Below are positions 11,580-22,600 of a DNA stretch of 64,000 nt, in pieces. A program made the translations under genes and the position numbers. The notes under the pieces are model-generated. The model made no database searches. It saw only the letters and a list, made by a program, of their open reading frames with translations, and was not told the origin of the DNA. Numbering within the stretch: the first letter of the stretch is position 1; every line of letters begins with the position of its first letter. Source of the DNA: Vitellaria paradoxa. Lineage: Eukaryota > Streptophyta > Magnoliopsida > Ericales > Sapotaceae. The stretch is from positions 44,025,010-44,089,009 of the forward strand of contig CM034242.1 in NCBI GenBank assembly GCA_019916065.1, given 5' to 3'.

Positions 11580-14195
11580 CTATTGAGTATTAGTCGCCCT
11601 AGTGTAGATCTGCTGGCTTGCATGAGCAGATACCATCCTGATGGAACCTCTGGCCATCAATTCCTTGATTGCCTTGCGTGCTAGCGATCCATTGATCTAC
11701 CAGAAGCAGCAAAAACGATCAATAAAAATCCCCCGGCAACTTATTTTCACACAAATTAGTCAAAAGCAAACAGATTTATTATACAACGGCAAGAAAAAAA
11801 CTACCAAATGCTGACCACCTGTTATGTTTTCTCTTAAGCCAATACATAATTACTGAAAAATATGATTTATTCAAACTTACTAATCACTTCTCCGCAAGTT
11901 CATGATCCCAAAAAGGGGAAAGAAGAGGAAGAAAAAATAGTTGAATACATCTAACTACGGTAGTGATGTTTGGTTCCCCCCCCCCCCCCCAAAAAAAAAA
12001 AACCCGAAAGCTGGTGTAAGGTAACACGTGGCAAAATTTGGTTGAAGAAAATTTACAAAAGTTGAGTTTTTTTGGTTTTTCTTTAGGGATCCAAACACCC
12101 TTTATTTTAAATTCTTGTGCACTTCTCATTAAACTCCCTTCATAGAACAACTATAAGTAATGAAACAATCTGTGCTCCAAGGAACAAGCTTGTCTAACAG
12201 TAAAAACAAAGCAAATAAGTCACACAAGCAACCTAGTAGTGTAAAAAATGCTTACATTGAACAGTGCAGACCTATTGCCATTATGGTTTAGAAAAAAAAA
12301 AAACGAAACATTCTGAAAATGCATTAGTTCTGGAAAATACAAAGATAAAAAGGAGTAAGAGTTCAAGGATACCCTTAATCTGTCAGACAGGATCGAAGGA
12401 GTGACAAGCTTGTACTTCGGAACTTCAGAAAGAACCTTATCGTATGTTGCCTTGTCAAAGAGAACCATGTTGTTCACCTTTTCCTTTTGCTTGCCTTTGC
12501 TCCATTTCTGGGCAAGAATTTCACATAATAAGACAAAGAACTTGGAATTGGAAAAGTATTCAACAGTACAAATTTCACAATCATTATATACTTGATTCGC
12601 AGCAATATGCCACACGCACAACACAAAAGTTCCAGATAAGAGCACTGCTAAAATATCCCAAACAACAAGTATATATATATATATATCTACATAATAAGAA
12701 AAAAACATAGAGAACGCGGAAATTGAGCATTATTGTTATGAACGTCCAATTCAAACCAATAAAACTTCCAATCTCCCTCATTTTTAAAGGTCACACCAAT
12801 GATGTTTGACTGATCTTGTCAAATTTTTAACGAAACTTATGATATTAAGTTAATTTCGGTATCTGTAACTAATTTTTCGTCATAAAAAAATATAACAAGA
12901 TCGAATTTGGTATTTTTATCAAATCAATTCAATTATGCTTAAGTTCCAATCATAATAATTTCTACTCAGTTCTTGAATTCTAACATGTGTTTTGAATACA
13001 AAATTTGATTTATCAAGTCAATTCCTTACTTTAAAATCGAAGACTAAAATGTTTACAAATGGAGTATTAGTTAAACGACCTTTGAAAGAGTGTTTTTACA
13101 TTAGATGAAAATGCCCCTTCAAAGAAATTTTCTAAGATCGTGGCCAAAAAATGATATTCAAAATAAAGTTTCCAAAATCACTATTTCAAATTTCATTTTT
13201 TTACACTCTGATTAAACCAATAATGTGAAAAATCTCTTTCAAAAGGGAGTTTTTAAAGACCCAAGCCAAAAAACGCTATTTGAAATAAAATTTTCTTCAA
13301 ATAGCGTTTTTTGCACTCTAATTATAACAATGTTTACTTGGCCTGTTGATGTAAAGATGTTTTTTCGAAACCACTATTTGAAAGGGTATTGTCTAGAGAC
13401 GCCATTTAAAATAGCTCTTTCAAGAGGTTTTTTTAACTAACGAACTTTGTCAAACAGTTTCAAATCATCAGTATTTGCCTAATATTTACACTATCAATAG
13501 CAAGACAAAAAAAATCATTTTATCCTATGTTACAATTTTTTATTGGGATAACATTGTAGAAATGTTATCCCCAGAGAGGAGGGGGGGGAAAAAAGAAACG
13601 ATAAAATTGGGAGTGCGATGTTATCTCATATTCAACCCCATACCCGAGAGAACAAATAAGGTGCAAGTGGTCAAAATTCTGTCAGGAGAACCTAAATTAT
13701 CATAACACAAACTCCAGTTTGCAGTCTCCATTCAGACCTGAATGAGCTAAAATATTGTGCAAATAACCAATGAATACAACTTCTTAGTGTAAACATTGAA
13801 CTAAAAAAATTAAAAACCCAAATGAGAATCCCTTTCGTCAGTAATCAATCAACATGTCACGCACTCAAAATTGTCTCATAAGTTGCAAATTACCCAGTTC
13901 ATGCCAACAAAAACCCAACAATAATCCAAGCGTATAACCTCAATAAATCAACAATAATTCAACAATTCAAGCATTAAAAAAATTCACGAACACAATACCC
14001 AAACAATAATTCAACATTTTCTTACCTTCTTTTTCTGCTTTCCTCCGCCAGATTTGGCGGGCTTCGAAGACGGCGGAGGAGCCTTGTCCTTCTTCGGCGC
14101 CTAAGAACAAGAACAGAAAGTCCTTAACAGAAAGTAAAAACGCAAAGATCGAAAACACAACACGAAAAAAAAGAGTTGTGATTTGTTCAAACCAT
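11580..14195 (-). CDS. RPS25: Small ribosomal subunit protein eS25 (RPS25)
   Basis: Complete four-exon gene: 14193-14195, 14026-14100, 12373-12507 and 11580-11696, all with GT-AG introns, giving 109 residues (the plant protein is about 108). Exon 1 contributes only the ATG. Exon 2 encodes [20 protein letters not shown] then a lysine run. Exon 3 encodes [18 protein letters not shown] and on to SDRLR. Exon 4 encodes [20 protein letters not shown] and the end YTRATNTQ. The lysine-rich N-terminus and the winged-helix body are standard for eS25, a 40S head protein that in other eukaryotes helps some IRES and frameshifting events. Intron 1 follows the ATG directly, so any mutation of its donor would remove the start. 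Intron 2 (1.5 kb, 12508-14025) carries a strong hairpin and imperfect tandem repeats. Confidence 0.96.
11976..12002 (+). repeat. C15A12 homopolymer junction in an RPS25 intron
   Basis: Fifteen C's are followed at once by twelve A's. It is one of about a dozen such junctions in the window, all in the 5'-C(n)A(n)-3' sense on one strand or the other. It lies in the last RPS25 intron (11697-12372). Confidence 0.85.
13268..13312 (+). repeat. Perfect 17-bp inverted repeat (hairpin) in RPS25 intron 2
   Basis: AAAAAACGCTATTTGAA (13268-13284) and its exact reverse complement (13296-13312) are separated by 11 nt. The surrounding 13080-13440 holds imperfect tandem phrases (CACTCTGATTAAACCAATAAT, CACTCTAATTATAACAAT; CTCTTTCAAAAGGGAGTTTT, CTCTTTCAAGAGGTTTTTTT). 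It may be a MITE core. No expression evidence is available here. Confidence 0.8.
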
Positions 14196-14251
14196 CGAGT
14201 CTCAAGAGGGTCTTGACACAGAGACGGTGAAGCTGTGAAATTGGCGCACAA

Positions 14252-14492
14252 TGGGCTGAGCGAGCGTATCATAAACTTCGCACCTATGTCGATATACGTG
14301 TATATAAATAGGGGACATGACAACGACAGCTAGGGTTTCGAGCAAATGGCCTGGTGTTTCCATCGGCTCAGTGACCCGCCTAGAGCAGTTTAGCAGGCCG
14401 GCCTGGGAAAATTAATTGAGGCTTGACGTAGCCCACTAATTCGATAATGTACACTCATCTTTTTATTTCCATTTTCCAGTATAAGATGGGCC
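14252..14492 (-). promoter_or_regulatory. RPS25 promoter: telo-box and site II motifs
   Basis: Upstream of the RPS25 start codon the minus strand carries AAACCCTA (14331-14338, a telo-box). TGGGCC/T or complementary site II cores lie at 14252-14257, 14430-14435 and 14487-14492. The pairing of telo-box and site II elements is well known for plant ribosomal-protein and cell-cycle genes and fits growth-linked co-expression. A TATAAATAG string at 14303-14311 is oriented towards the plus strand and is not the RPS25 TATA box. The transcription start site is not defined. Confidence 0.6.
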
Positions 14493-14499
14493 GCGGGCG

Positions 14500-15430
14500 C
14501 AACCAGGATTGCGGTTTGTTATCCAATTAATTTTGACTTAGCATTTCTCTTGAGTTAATAATTAATTTTGTGGTTTGACCATTAGTAATTTAACCATACT
14601 GAAAAGTATACACGATTTTACCAAATTTTATATTATATTTAATTTTTTTTTTTTGGTAATTGATGTCGTATTTATTGTTATATTATTAAATTAGCAGTGA
14701 ATCTGTGTTATGATGTAAGCAATCTGGAAATAATTTAAATTAATTCTACAATTTAAATAATTTTTTAGATTGTATATTTCAGGGCCAATAATATCATGAC
14801 ATATATATTTAGTAAAGTAATAATTTTAAAACTTTAACGATTTTAATAATACTCTCATTAGTAGAAGTAGCCAATCTAATCATGTCACGTATAATTTTAT
14901 TTATGTTAATTATAAAAATATAAAAATAATAAATTAAGAATTTAGTGCTCATAGACAACCTAGTCAATGGTTATAATACATACAATAGATTAGAGTAAAA
15001 AAAATACTAGAATATGATAAACTTCGGTGAAATGTTATTTCTTTAAATTGTGTCGCATTCTTTTGTTCTACTTTCAGAGCTTTCAACTTCCCACTTTTTT
15101 AATTATTGAGTAAATGATTTTTATGAAATTGCATACTTAAATAAATAATTTGCTTTTTGATTTTATAATTTTCATGAATAATTATTGTACGTGCACTCAC
15201 ATTCTAATAATTGCATAAATAGTATGGAATTTGATGATGTGATGCAATTCTATAAAATTTTCACAAGTTTTGTCAAAGAAGAAAAATTGAAAGAAAAAAT
15301 AGAAAAACAAAATATAGTTAAAATATTAAAAAATTATTCCTTTTTATTATTGGATTAAAAAAATGTGAAAAAACAAATAAAATTTTTAATTTGTATTTAG
15401 TTAATGATTGAAAAGAATTAAATTTACATT
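14500..15430. other. AT-rich intergenic DNA
   Basis: No exon, RNA gene or clear element is seen on either strand. The sequence is A/T-rich with poly-T runs. Confidence 0.4.
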
Positions 15431-15433
15431 AGT

Positions 15434-15567
15434 AATTTGTTTCACTTACATTTTTTCCTTTCCCAAATACTTGATCCAAACATAGTCTGTGTGTGTGTGT
15501 AGAGAGAGAGAGAGAAATTTGTTTTACTTACATTTTTTCTTTTCCCAAATACTTATCCAAACATAGT
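15434..15567 (+). repeat. Direct duplication, period about 83 bp, with (GT)n(GA)n
   Basis: ATTTGTTTCACTTACATTTT and the following 30 bases up to CATAGT (15434-15485) return almost unchanged at 15517-15567. Each copy is followed by a TGTGTGTG and GAGAGA microsatellite. Slippage or unequal crossover at the microsatellite would explain the duplication. GTG/CCA-rich simple sequence follows (15628-15860). Confidence 0.75.
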
Positions 15568-15939
15568 CCCTGTGTGTGTGGGGAAAGAGAGAGAGAGAGA
15601 GAGAGAGACGAACACAGTAGCTCTAATAGTGGTGGTGAAATGAAACAACCAACCACCGTAGCAACTACGCCTATGGTGTTGTTGGTGGTGGCAGAGCAAG
15701 CAGCAACGGGGTAGAAGAAAATGGTGGTGGTGGTGGTGGGTTCAAAACCCGTAGGTAGCAGGAGGCACAGCTGTGATACCTTTGCATGGAGCTGCCACTG
15801 CAAACAGCCACCACAGTCGCCGCCACGGAACTGGTAGCTGCAACCACCGGATATGTGCTCTGATCATGTCATCGTTTCATGTACATATTTATTTTTGTTT
15901 TATACATGTAGTAATTGGAATTAAGTATTCTGCAAAACC

Positions 15940-16200
15940 GCCCCTTCGGGGGTGGTCGAGCAGGAGTCCAGGGGTGCTTAAGGGCCTAGGTCGCGTGCGG
16001 TCTCAAGTTCAACTCTCCTTCGGGAGAGTGAATTACCGTTTTGACGGACTTCTAACAGCTACTCTCGATCGAACTGGTCAGCCAGGGCTTGCTTAGGCTG
16101 ATTTACCACTTCGTGGGCCATTGTCGGCTTAGTCCACAGGGCGGGCTTCACCCAGTGCACACCTTCAAGTAGCGACTGCGAGTTTCTTCCCGACCCACAG
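15940..16200 (+). mobile_element. Candidate tRNA-derived SINE, 261 bp, with 17-bp duplication
   Basis: The insert is flanked by exact 17-bp copies of AAGTATTCTGCAAAACC (15923-15939 and 16201-16217). It is far more GC-rich than its surroundings. It has a tRNA-type pol III box A, TGGTCGAGCAGG (15953-15964), matching the consensus TRGCNNAGYNGG at all but one position. A box-B-like AGTTCAACTCT (16006-16016) lies 53 bp further on. Two TTCG-capped stems (CCCC-TTCG-GGGG near 15941, ACTCTCC-TTCG-GGAGAGT at 16012-16029) flank the internal promoter. A long target duplication with internal promoter boxes is what a SINE shows. Against this, there is no A- or T-tail at the 3' end (it stops ...CGACCCACAG). 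The family is not recognised. Confidence 0.6.
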
Positions 16201-16684
16201 AAGTATTCTGCAAAACCATGTCCACTAAATTCACTGAATTCCATTTACGAGTATAAATTAAAATAAGCAATCAAATTGGACAACTTTGATATTTTTTTTA
16301 ATTTATTTTGGATAAGTTTTTTTGTTTTTCTAAAAATTTTCTTATCCAATCCAAATTCTACTTAAATTACAAATAGCTTTTGGCTTTAAATCAAAAACAA
16401 CTAATAAAATCTAATCTTAATTAAAATAAGAATAAACTGGTTATCTAAAAGTTTTCCTTTCCAATCCAAATTCTATTCAGATTATAAATAACTTTTAAAT
16501 CAAAAACAACTAATAAAATCTAATTCTAATTAAAATAAGAATAAAAAAATCCAAAAAATTTTGAAAAACTAATACAAAAGAAATTAGAAAAATATCAAAT
16601 TTGTCATACATTACAGATACAGGTTGTGAAATACATGATGAGAATAATGGCTATCATGTTAACTAAAATATTTCAAACACCTCC

Positions 16685-19600
16685 TTAGAAATGAGAGACT
16701 TGCTCAAGTTTTCGAGCCTGGAAAAATTTGCAGCGTCCTTTGCCACTAGATTCAATCTCTTCACTTTTTCTCTTTGCTTCAGTGAAGCCAATGCTGGTCA
16801 ACTTCGTTTGCCGCATGCTACTCCTACTGGAGGAACCATCTTCATCCGTTTTATCAGATTCCCTGCAGAAAACAACAAGTGGGATCAAATGATAACACAT
16901 ATTCAGATCAGTGCATTTTCTTAATTGGAAATGTTCCCCAACTACTATGTCAGTCTAGTGACTTCCAATCAAAATCGTTAAATTAAAATTTAACAGTTGG
17001 ATGTATTCATATTATTTTTAATTCAACGATCCTTAATCAATGTTAGAGCTGACATTGCTATATTAGGCTCCCCTTTTCATATTTTTGTCTTTTACCATTG
17101 TAACAGAATTATATCAGCCATTATAAGTCCCATAGCATAATTACAGTATAAAAAAATAAAAAATAAAATATAAATTACAGGCAATAAAAGTACCTGTGTC
17201 CCACAAAATAGTCAACGAGACGAATAGAAGTTCAGTGGAAGCAAATTGTGCAAGGAAACTCTAGACTGAGGACTCACCACAGCACTTCAACAAAGTTTTT
17301 GAAGTAGGGTGTGCAAGTGCCCCAGCTGAAACGGACCAATGTTGGAAATCCAAATACAGGGTGTTTGTGATGGTCTAACCAAGATTTAGTTTCAGGATCT
17401 GAACATATAAATATGCATCCGCGTTAATCATCAGGCAATACTAATTTGAAATTTACAAAACAACTTCAATGAAACAAAGTCAAACACTTTTCACCTCCAG
17501 GATAACCGGATCCAAAGTTCCGATGCATATTTTCAGCAGTTTCGTCAAGCACCCAATCCCTCAAGGTTCGGTCTCTTGTGACCTGAAAATTGGAAGCATG
17601 CGTTAGAAGTCATCTACGGATGCTTCAACCATGGAAGCCAACAAAACTGAGAGTTCATCACCTTCGCAACAATGCTGGCTCCACTTACAACCGGATAAAG
17701 ACTATCAGCTTTCTTAGCAACCACAAACTTGATAGCTGGGAATCGTTCAGACAATTTAATTCTATACTTTTCTGCATCTCCCACAGTATCCACAAAAACC
17801 TGTAACACTCACACATCAATGCTTCCCTTTGTTTGTTTGTTTGTTCCTTTTTTTTTTTTAATTTATTTCTTTTTTACAATTTATTGTCGCGGGTTCCCTT
17901 TGGCCTGATCCAGCCCACCGATGAGTGGACCCAGAAAAGTTTAAATACCCGTCCTACTCAAAAACCTTTTGCTTGCAAGTCCTACTCAAAAACCTTTTGC
18001 TTGCAAATGTTTTTGGGTTTGGCCCAGTTCCACAACCATCTTCTTAACACCATTCTTTTGTATACACATGCATATATACTTTCCAAATTAAACCCTTCAG
18101 ATAGCAAAAGAAAAATAGAGCTTCAAATTTCGAAGTTTGAGAAGCATTACATTTATGTTTATCATTACATTGTAAGTGCAGTAGTGCTTCGAGGGTTTTT
18201 GGCAAACACAGAAACTTAATCAATTCAGAAGATATAAAGTGTCAATTCAAACCCCAAGAGAGGCAGACACTAAAAAATTTAGCTTAAAACAATGCTACAT
18301 CTGCATAGTCTCCTATGGGATCAAGGGCCCATCTACCACAGGCCTTATTTAGAAACTGCAGTTTTTTTCCTTTCAGAAACTTTGGAACAATGTCCGAAGA
18401 AGTATATCTCTCAAGTCCTCAATATTCTTGTTACCATGTTCAAATGGCACTAAGAATGACAGCCTATAAATCAAGTTAGAGAATCTAACAACTTAATCTT
18501 TTTCCATGATTAGGTTTGTGCTAAGGAATAAGGATGTAGTGATCTCAATTCTGCATATCCAAACATTTTCTCAAGGGAAAATCTATCAAATTGCCCCCCC
18601 CCCCAAAAAAAAAAAGATTCATTTACCTCGGTTAGAAGAACTCCCATATTCAGTACCCTCTGGACAAGTCCAATTGCAGAATCATGTGATATTTCATTAA
18701 GGTTTATCTTATTCCTGTTTAAAAATCAGCCAGAAGGAATCATGTTAGAAAGGTGCTCCACTGGAATAAGATGGAAAATGGAAAAATTCTCCACTAACTT
18801 CTTCAACATTTTAGCTGAGAGTTCCCGTGGATCTATGACATCAACAGCCCATCCAATACATTCATCAGCCTTCAAATTTTCAAATAATTCCTCCCTCTTT
18901 TCTTCTTTCAGAGTTTTTGAATCTGCAGAATGGAAGAAAGAAACATCATTGAGTGGGACACGCTCTAGGCGACTACGCCATACTTAGTGAGGGAATGCAT
19001 CTTTATACTTGGATCCAAAATCAACAAATTATACCTAAAATCCATCTGAAACATGTTGACCTTTACAGTTACCAACTATCATGATGAAGAATGGCAGAGG
19101 AAAAAATAAAATGGAACACACAAAACACAAAATTATGTGGTTTGGCATGAAACCAATGTCTAATGCCAAAGCAAGAGAAGAATTTCTTTATATAAAAATA
19201 AGGATTACAAGCACACAAGAGGCTATAACAAGTCTCTCACTCTCTGTGCACTGCACCAAGTGCCTCACCACAACTTTGCCCTGCAACATAACTCCTCTAT
19301 TTATAGGCACACTCAGGAATGGGATTTCTATATGAAATTGAAACATAAAGATACAATCAACAATTGCAGAACTGGCAGCTTGCTCCTAGGAACAGGCTGA
19401 TTGGTTTGCATGAAGATAATTCATGCATCAATAGGAAGCACGGTTGCAGGCCAAGCATACGATCATGCAGCAGCAACTAATTGATAAGTCTCCCCCTCAA
19501 GCCCATGTGTAGGCAAGACATCAATCTCGATCTTCCTATCTCCGCTACAAAGCCCTAAGTTCAATCAAATACAAGATGGCTTGTTCAGTTGTTCATCATA

Positions 19601-20720
19601 TCAGCTAGATTATTGTCTGTACCAATCTTCTACACCTCAGGTCCCCAGCCTAATCCTGAGAGATGATTTCTCGAATGAAGTGGTATCTAACAGCAGGGGC
19701 GAACCCACCACTTGTGCTATGGGGCAGCTGAACCCATTGAATTTTCTTTTTTTGTTCAATATATACCGCTTTATATAATTTTGTTAATCTGCTTCCATAT
19801 AGTTTTGCTAATCCGACACCTTTGTCCACTTGCAATTATCCCATTGTCCACTTGCAATTATCCCTTTTTCAGTGTAGCACACATGTACAACTCTAAAACA
19901 CTGCCAAAATTACCAAAATTGTCAATTTTGTTCAAATAATTTTAATTTTTTAAAACTTATTCTCGCAAATTTTATTATATTACCATAATTTTTTTAATAA
20001 TTTTATTATGAAAATATTTTTAATTTCTCCCAAGATAGTATATAATTTACTAGCTTTTGCCCCTAATGACAAAAAATGTCGGAGCTGCAATCTGACATCA
20101 ATACATTTGATTCTCCCATCACACATTTGATATTTGATTTTTAGCCAAAATTTTGGCACTGAAAATCACAGTATCCAATGGCCAAAACCTGTTGTGCAAG
20201 TCTGCAAATTTAGAATATGAATTCCCATTTTTTCCAACACAAAATTGAAGGTCTGGTAAAAGGAATCAACAACCACAAACCAGATAGTTCCCACTCATCA
20301 CTGATTACGTTACCATTTTAAAAATACAAAATTAAACATAATTAAAACTACACAAAGTAGGTAATAGGACGGAAGTCGAAGGGTTAACCTGCAAAGTTCA
20401 ATGAGGAAAGAGTCTCCTGATATGAGAGAGCACAGTACAAGCATCCATATACCATGGGTCCTGACAACAAATCCCGGATATGAACTAATTATCAATAAAT
20501 CAGACCAAACATGTAGTATAAAGATTCGAACCAACACCAGTAATTGACTAATTGAAGTAAAGAAGAACAAATAAGAGGTGAAACTGCAGATATGTATACA
20601 ATCTATATACGTGAGTATACAAAAGCGGGAAAAACCTAAAACAGGGCCGCGTCCGGCTTCGTCGATGCCCATGATGCAAGGGTTCGCCGCCCATTTGGGG
20701 AGATCAACTTCCGACCCCAT
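16685..20720 (-). CDS. RNASEH2A: Ribonuclease H2 catalytic subunit A (RNase HII type)
   Basis: Eight exons, all with GT-AG junctions and continuous phase: 20636-20720, 20389-20460, 18799-18922, 18627-18714, 17662-17799, 17495-17582, 17278-17398 and 16685-16862, giving 297 residues. It is the catalytic subunit that cuts the RNA strand of RNA-DNA hybrids and single ribonucleotides in genomic DNA, working with subunits B and C in the nucleus. The four acidic metal-binding residues are present: D20 and E21 in [13 protein letters not shown]127 in VFVDTVGD, and D155 in KKADSLYP. The substrate-sensing GRG motif follows E21. [13 protein letters not shown] and [10 protein letters not shown] mark the C-terminal part of the fold. 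The tail ends in a basic stretch, and QTKLTSIGF (257-265) resembles a degenerate PCNA-binding box. Intron 2 (18923-20388) holds a copia fragment; intron 4 (17800-18626) holds a 28-bp exact tandem repeat. All catalytic residues are intact. Confidence 0.96.
17951..18006 (+). repeat. Exact 28-bp tandem duplication in RNASEH2A intron 4
   Basis: Two identical, adjacent 28-bp copies (17951-17978 and 17979-18006), beginning GTCCTACTCAAAAACCTTTT. The identity suggests a recent event. Confidence 0.9.
19080..19700 (-). mobile_element. 5'-truncated Ty1/copia fragment: end of pol, PPT and 3' LTR
   Basis: On the minus strand the fragment opens abruptly with [12 protein letters not shown] (just below 19700), the start of the end-of-pol block typical of copia RNase H. 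After a frameshift it continues with [13 protein letters not shown], the usual closing copia motif. A polypurine tract (GAGGGGGAGA, complement at 19489-19498) follows, then an LTR-like stretch containing a CCTATAAATAGAGG promoter (complement at 19293-19306). There is no gag, protease, integrase or 5' LTR. The fragment lies in RNASEH2A intron 2 in the same orientation as the gene, so its LTR promoter and poly(A) signals point with transcription. Stops and frameshifts show it is dead. The outer LTR end is approximate. Confidence 0.65.
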
Positions 20721-20908
20721 TGTATGCCTCGTCCTTGCGGCGCCGATCACTCGGGAGTCTACTCTCTCTCTCTCTCTCTCAACTTCCCGCCACAAACAAG
20801 CAAGGGTAAATCTAATTGGCCCTTTCCGCTGGAATATTTTTACATTCCGGATACATGAAGAACGGAATTATAGGGCGCTGAAATGACCGATTGCGCCAAT
20901 TATCCGTA

Positions 20909-21175
20909 GGCTCCGTTTGGAGTGTTAATATTTACTCACAAAATCTAATTTTTTTCTGATTCTTTTTTAATTTTTTTACATAAAAGCATTTTTTAGCTTG
21001 TTTCAAATTTTTAAAATTTTATTAATATTCTCTAACTTTTTCTAATTTTATTCAATAATTATTAACTTTTATTAAATTTTTTTAACTTTTAAATAATGTA
21101 CAAAACACCTAATAATTTTAAAATTAACAAAAGTAATTTTTTTAAACAAAAATTGATGACATTCCAAACGGACCC
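20909..21175. mobile_element. 267-bp MITE upstream of RNASEH2A
   Basis: Left end GGCTCCGTTTGGAGTGT; right end reverse complement GGGTCCGTTTGGAATGT: 15 of 17 positions agree. The interior is AT-rich and has no ORF. The element begins about 190 bp upstream of the RNASEH2A start codon, so it borders or forms part of the promoter. No exact target duplication is visible. Confidence 0.6.
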
Positions 21176-22004
21176 GAATCCGATTGAGAAGAGTCCCTCC
21201 AATTCCATGTGCGCGGGTTGGAATCACCCGCTCCTTTTTTCGTGAAGTAATGCCTTCTCAGTGCGAACTATTTTAGCTAGCGATAAAAAATAAAAAGGCT
21301 AAAATTAAGTTCGGATTAATTGGGTAAATCAAATTTCATATTGGATCATTACTTGTAATTGTAACATTCACTTTATACTTATGATTAAATTTGAATATAA
21401 ATTATTTTACGAAAAATACTATATATTAATTATGAATCATGATCACACATAAATGATACGTAATATCTTCATGCATAAAAGCAACTTAAATTGTGCAGTC
21501 TTCGTCACATTTTCCTTTAAAGATCCATTAATTGATATTAATTAACCACAACCTGGTAATTTGTAATAGCTTTACAGTATTTCAATTTCACGAATAAACT
21601 ACTTCAAAAAAAAAAAAAAAAAGTATACAATTCAGTCAAATTTGATCACTTATATATGAGTCACAAATAAATACTCCCAATTTGATGAACCAATATTCAT
21701 TGTCCTTTCTTGGTATATGTCTGTGTATATATATATTCATTGCCAATACTGGACCTGATTATTTAATCCGTGTGTATGAGTCCATTTTAAGTTTCTATCC
21801 TCTAGTTTTTTTCAGCAAGACTTTTTCCTTAATAGGAAGATGTTTTGTCATTCACATACCTTTAGGAATTCTAATAATAATTGGTAGTTTTTGGTCAAAA
21901 TTAAATTTTAAATCATATAAATTTAAACATAGGTTAAAGCATTAAAGTTTATATTTAGAATAAATTATTTATTTTTAAGAAGTTTAGAAATCATTACTTT
22001 GCGA

Positions 22005-22600
22005 TTAAGGTATGAGAAGGACGTCACTCTGAGTTGTGAAAAATACTGAGACGTAATTTTTAAGCTTTTGACCTTCACGGAAAATTCGATGAAAGACCAC
22101 TCTTGTGAACATTATCAACCTGATAGTTTTTAAATTGTGTTCACAAGTTCTGTTTATTCGGATTTTTAATTGTACTCTATATACTCTGTAAGGTATTTCT
22201 ATGGTTTCAATAAGAGAGAGATACATTTAGAGAGGAAAATAAATACTAGGTTTTTTGTTCATTTCACTCTTAGCTAACAATACTTTAACTTTTTTGTGCA
22301 TTGGTGATCTAAGTGAGTTTGAGTTTTTGTACTATTGATTCGATTGGCCTGTGAATTTAGCGTAGACTATTATGAATTCAATGGTTACTATGAATTAGGC
22401 AAGTATTCAATGATTTGAAGATTGATTCTTTCACTAGATTTGGGTGGATTGAGGATTCAAGTAAGGAGCGTCGACAGTGCAGAATTATAAATTCGCATCA
22501 ATTGAGAGATTGAGACTCTAAAACCCTTTGCAATTTAGTAAAAGATTCAAAATTTTTCTCTCGATTTAAGGTTTTTCTTGTTAAATCTTATATCTCGTCA
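22005..22600 (+). repeat. LTR-like dispersed repeat, copy 1
   Basis: Collinear with 30290-30960: shared blocks include ATTTAGCGTAGACTA, then GATTCAGTG/GAATTCAATG-ATAACCGTA/GTTACTATGA, then CGCATCAA...GAGAGTTTGAAACT-like phrases and a closing TTTTTCTC..TTAAA. Order and spacing resemble the R-U5 part of copia-type LTRs with adjoining leader. There is no PBS or ORF that I can point to, so the class is inferred. Confidence 0.4.

Noticed and set aside
14303..14311. TATAAATAG as the RPS25 TATA box
   Set aside because: It is oriented for plus-strand transcription while RPS25 is on the minus strand.
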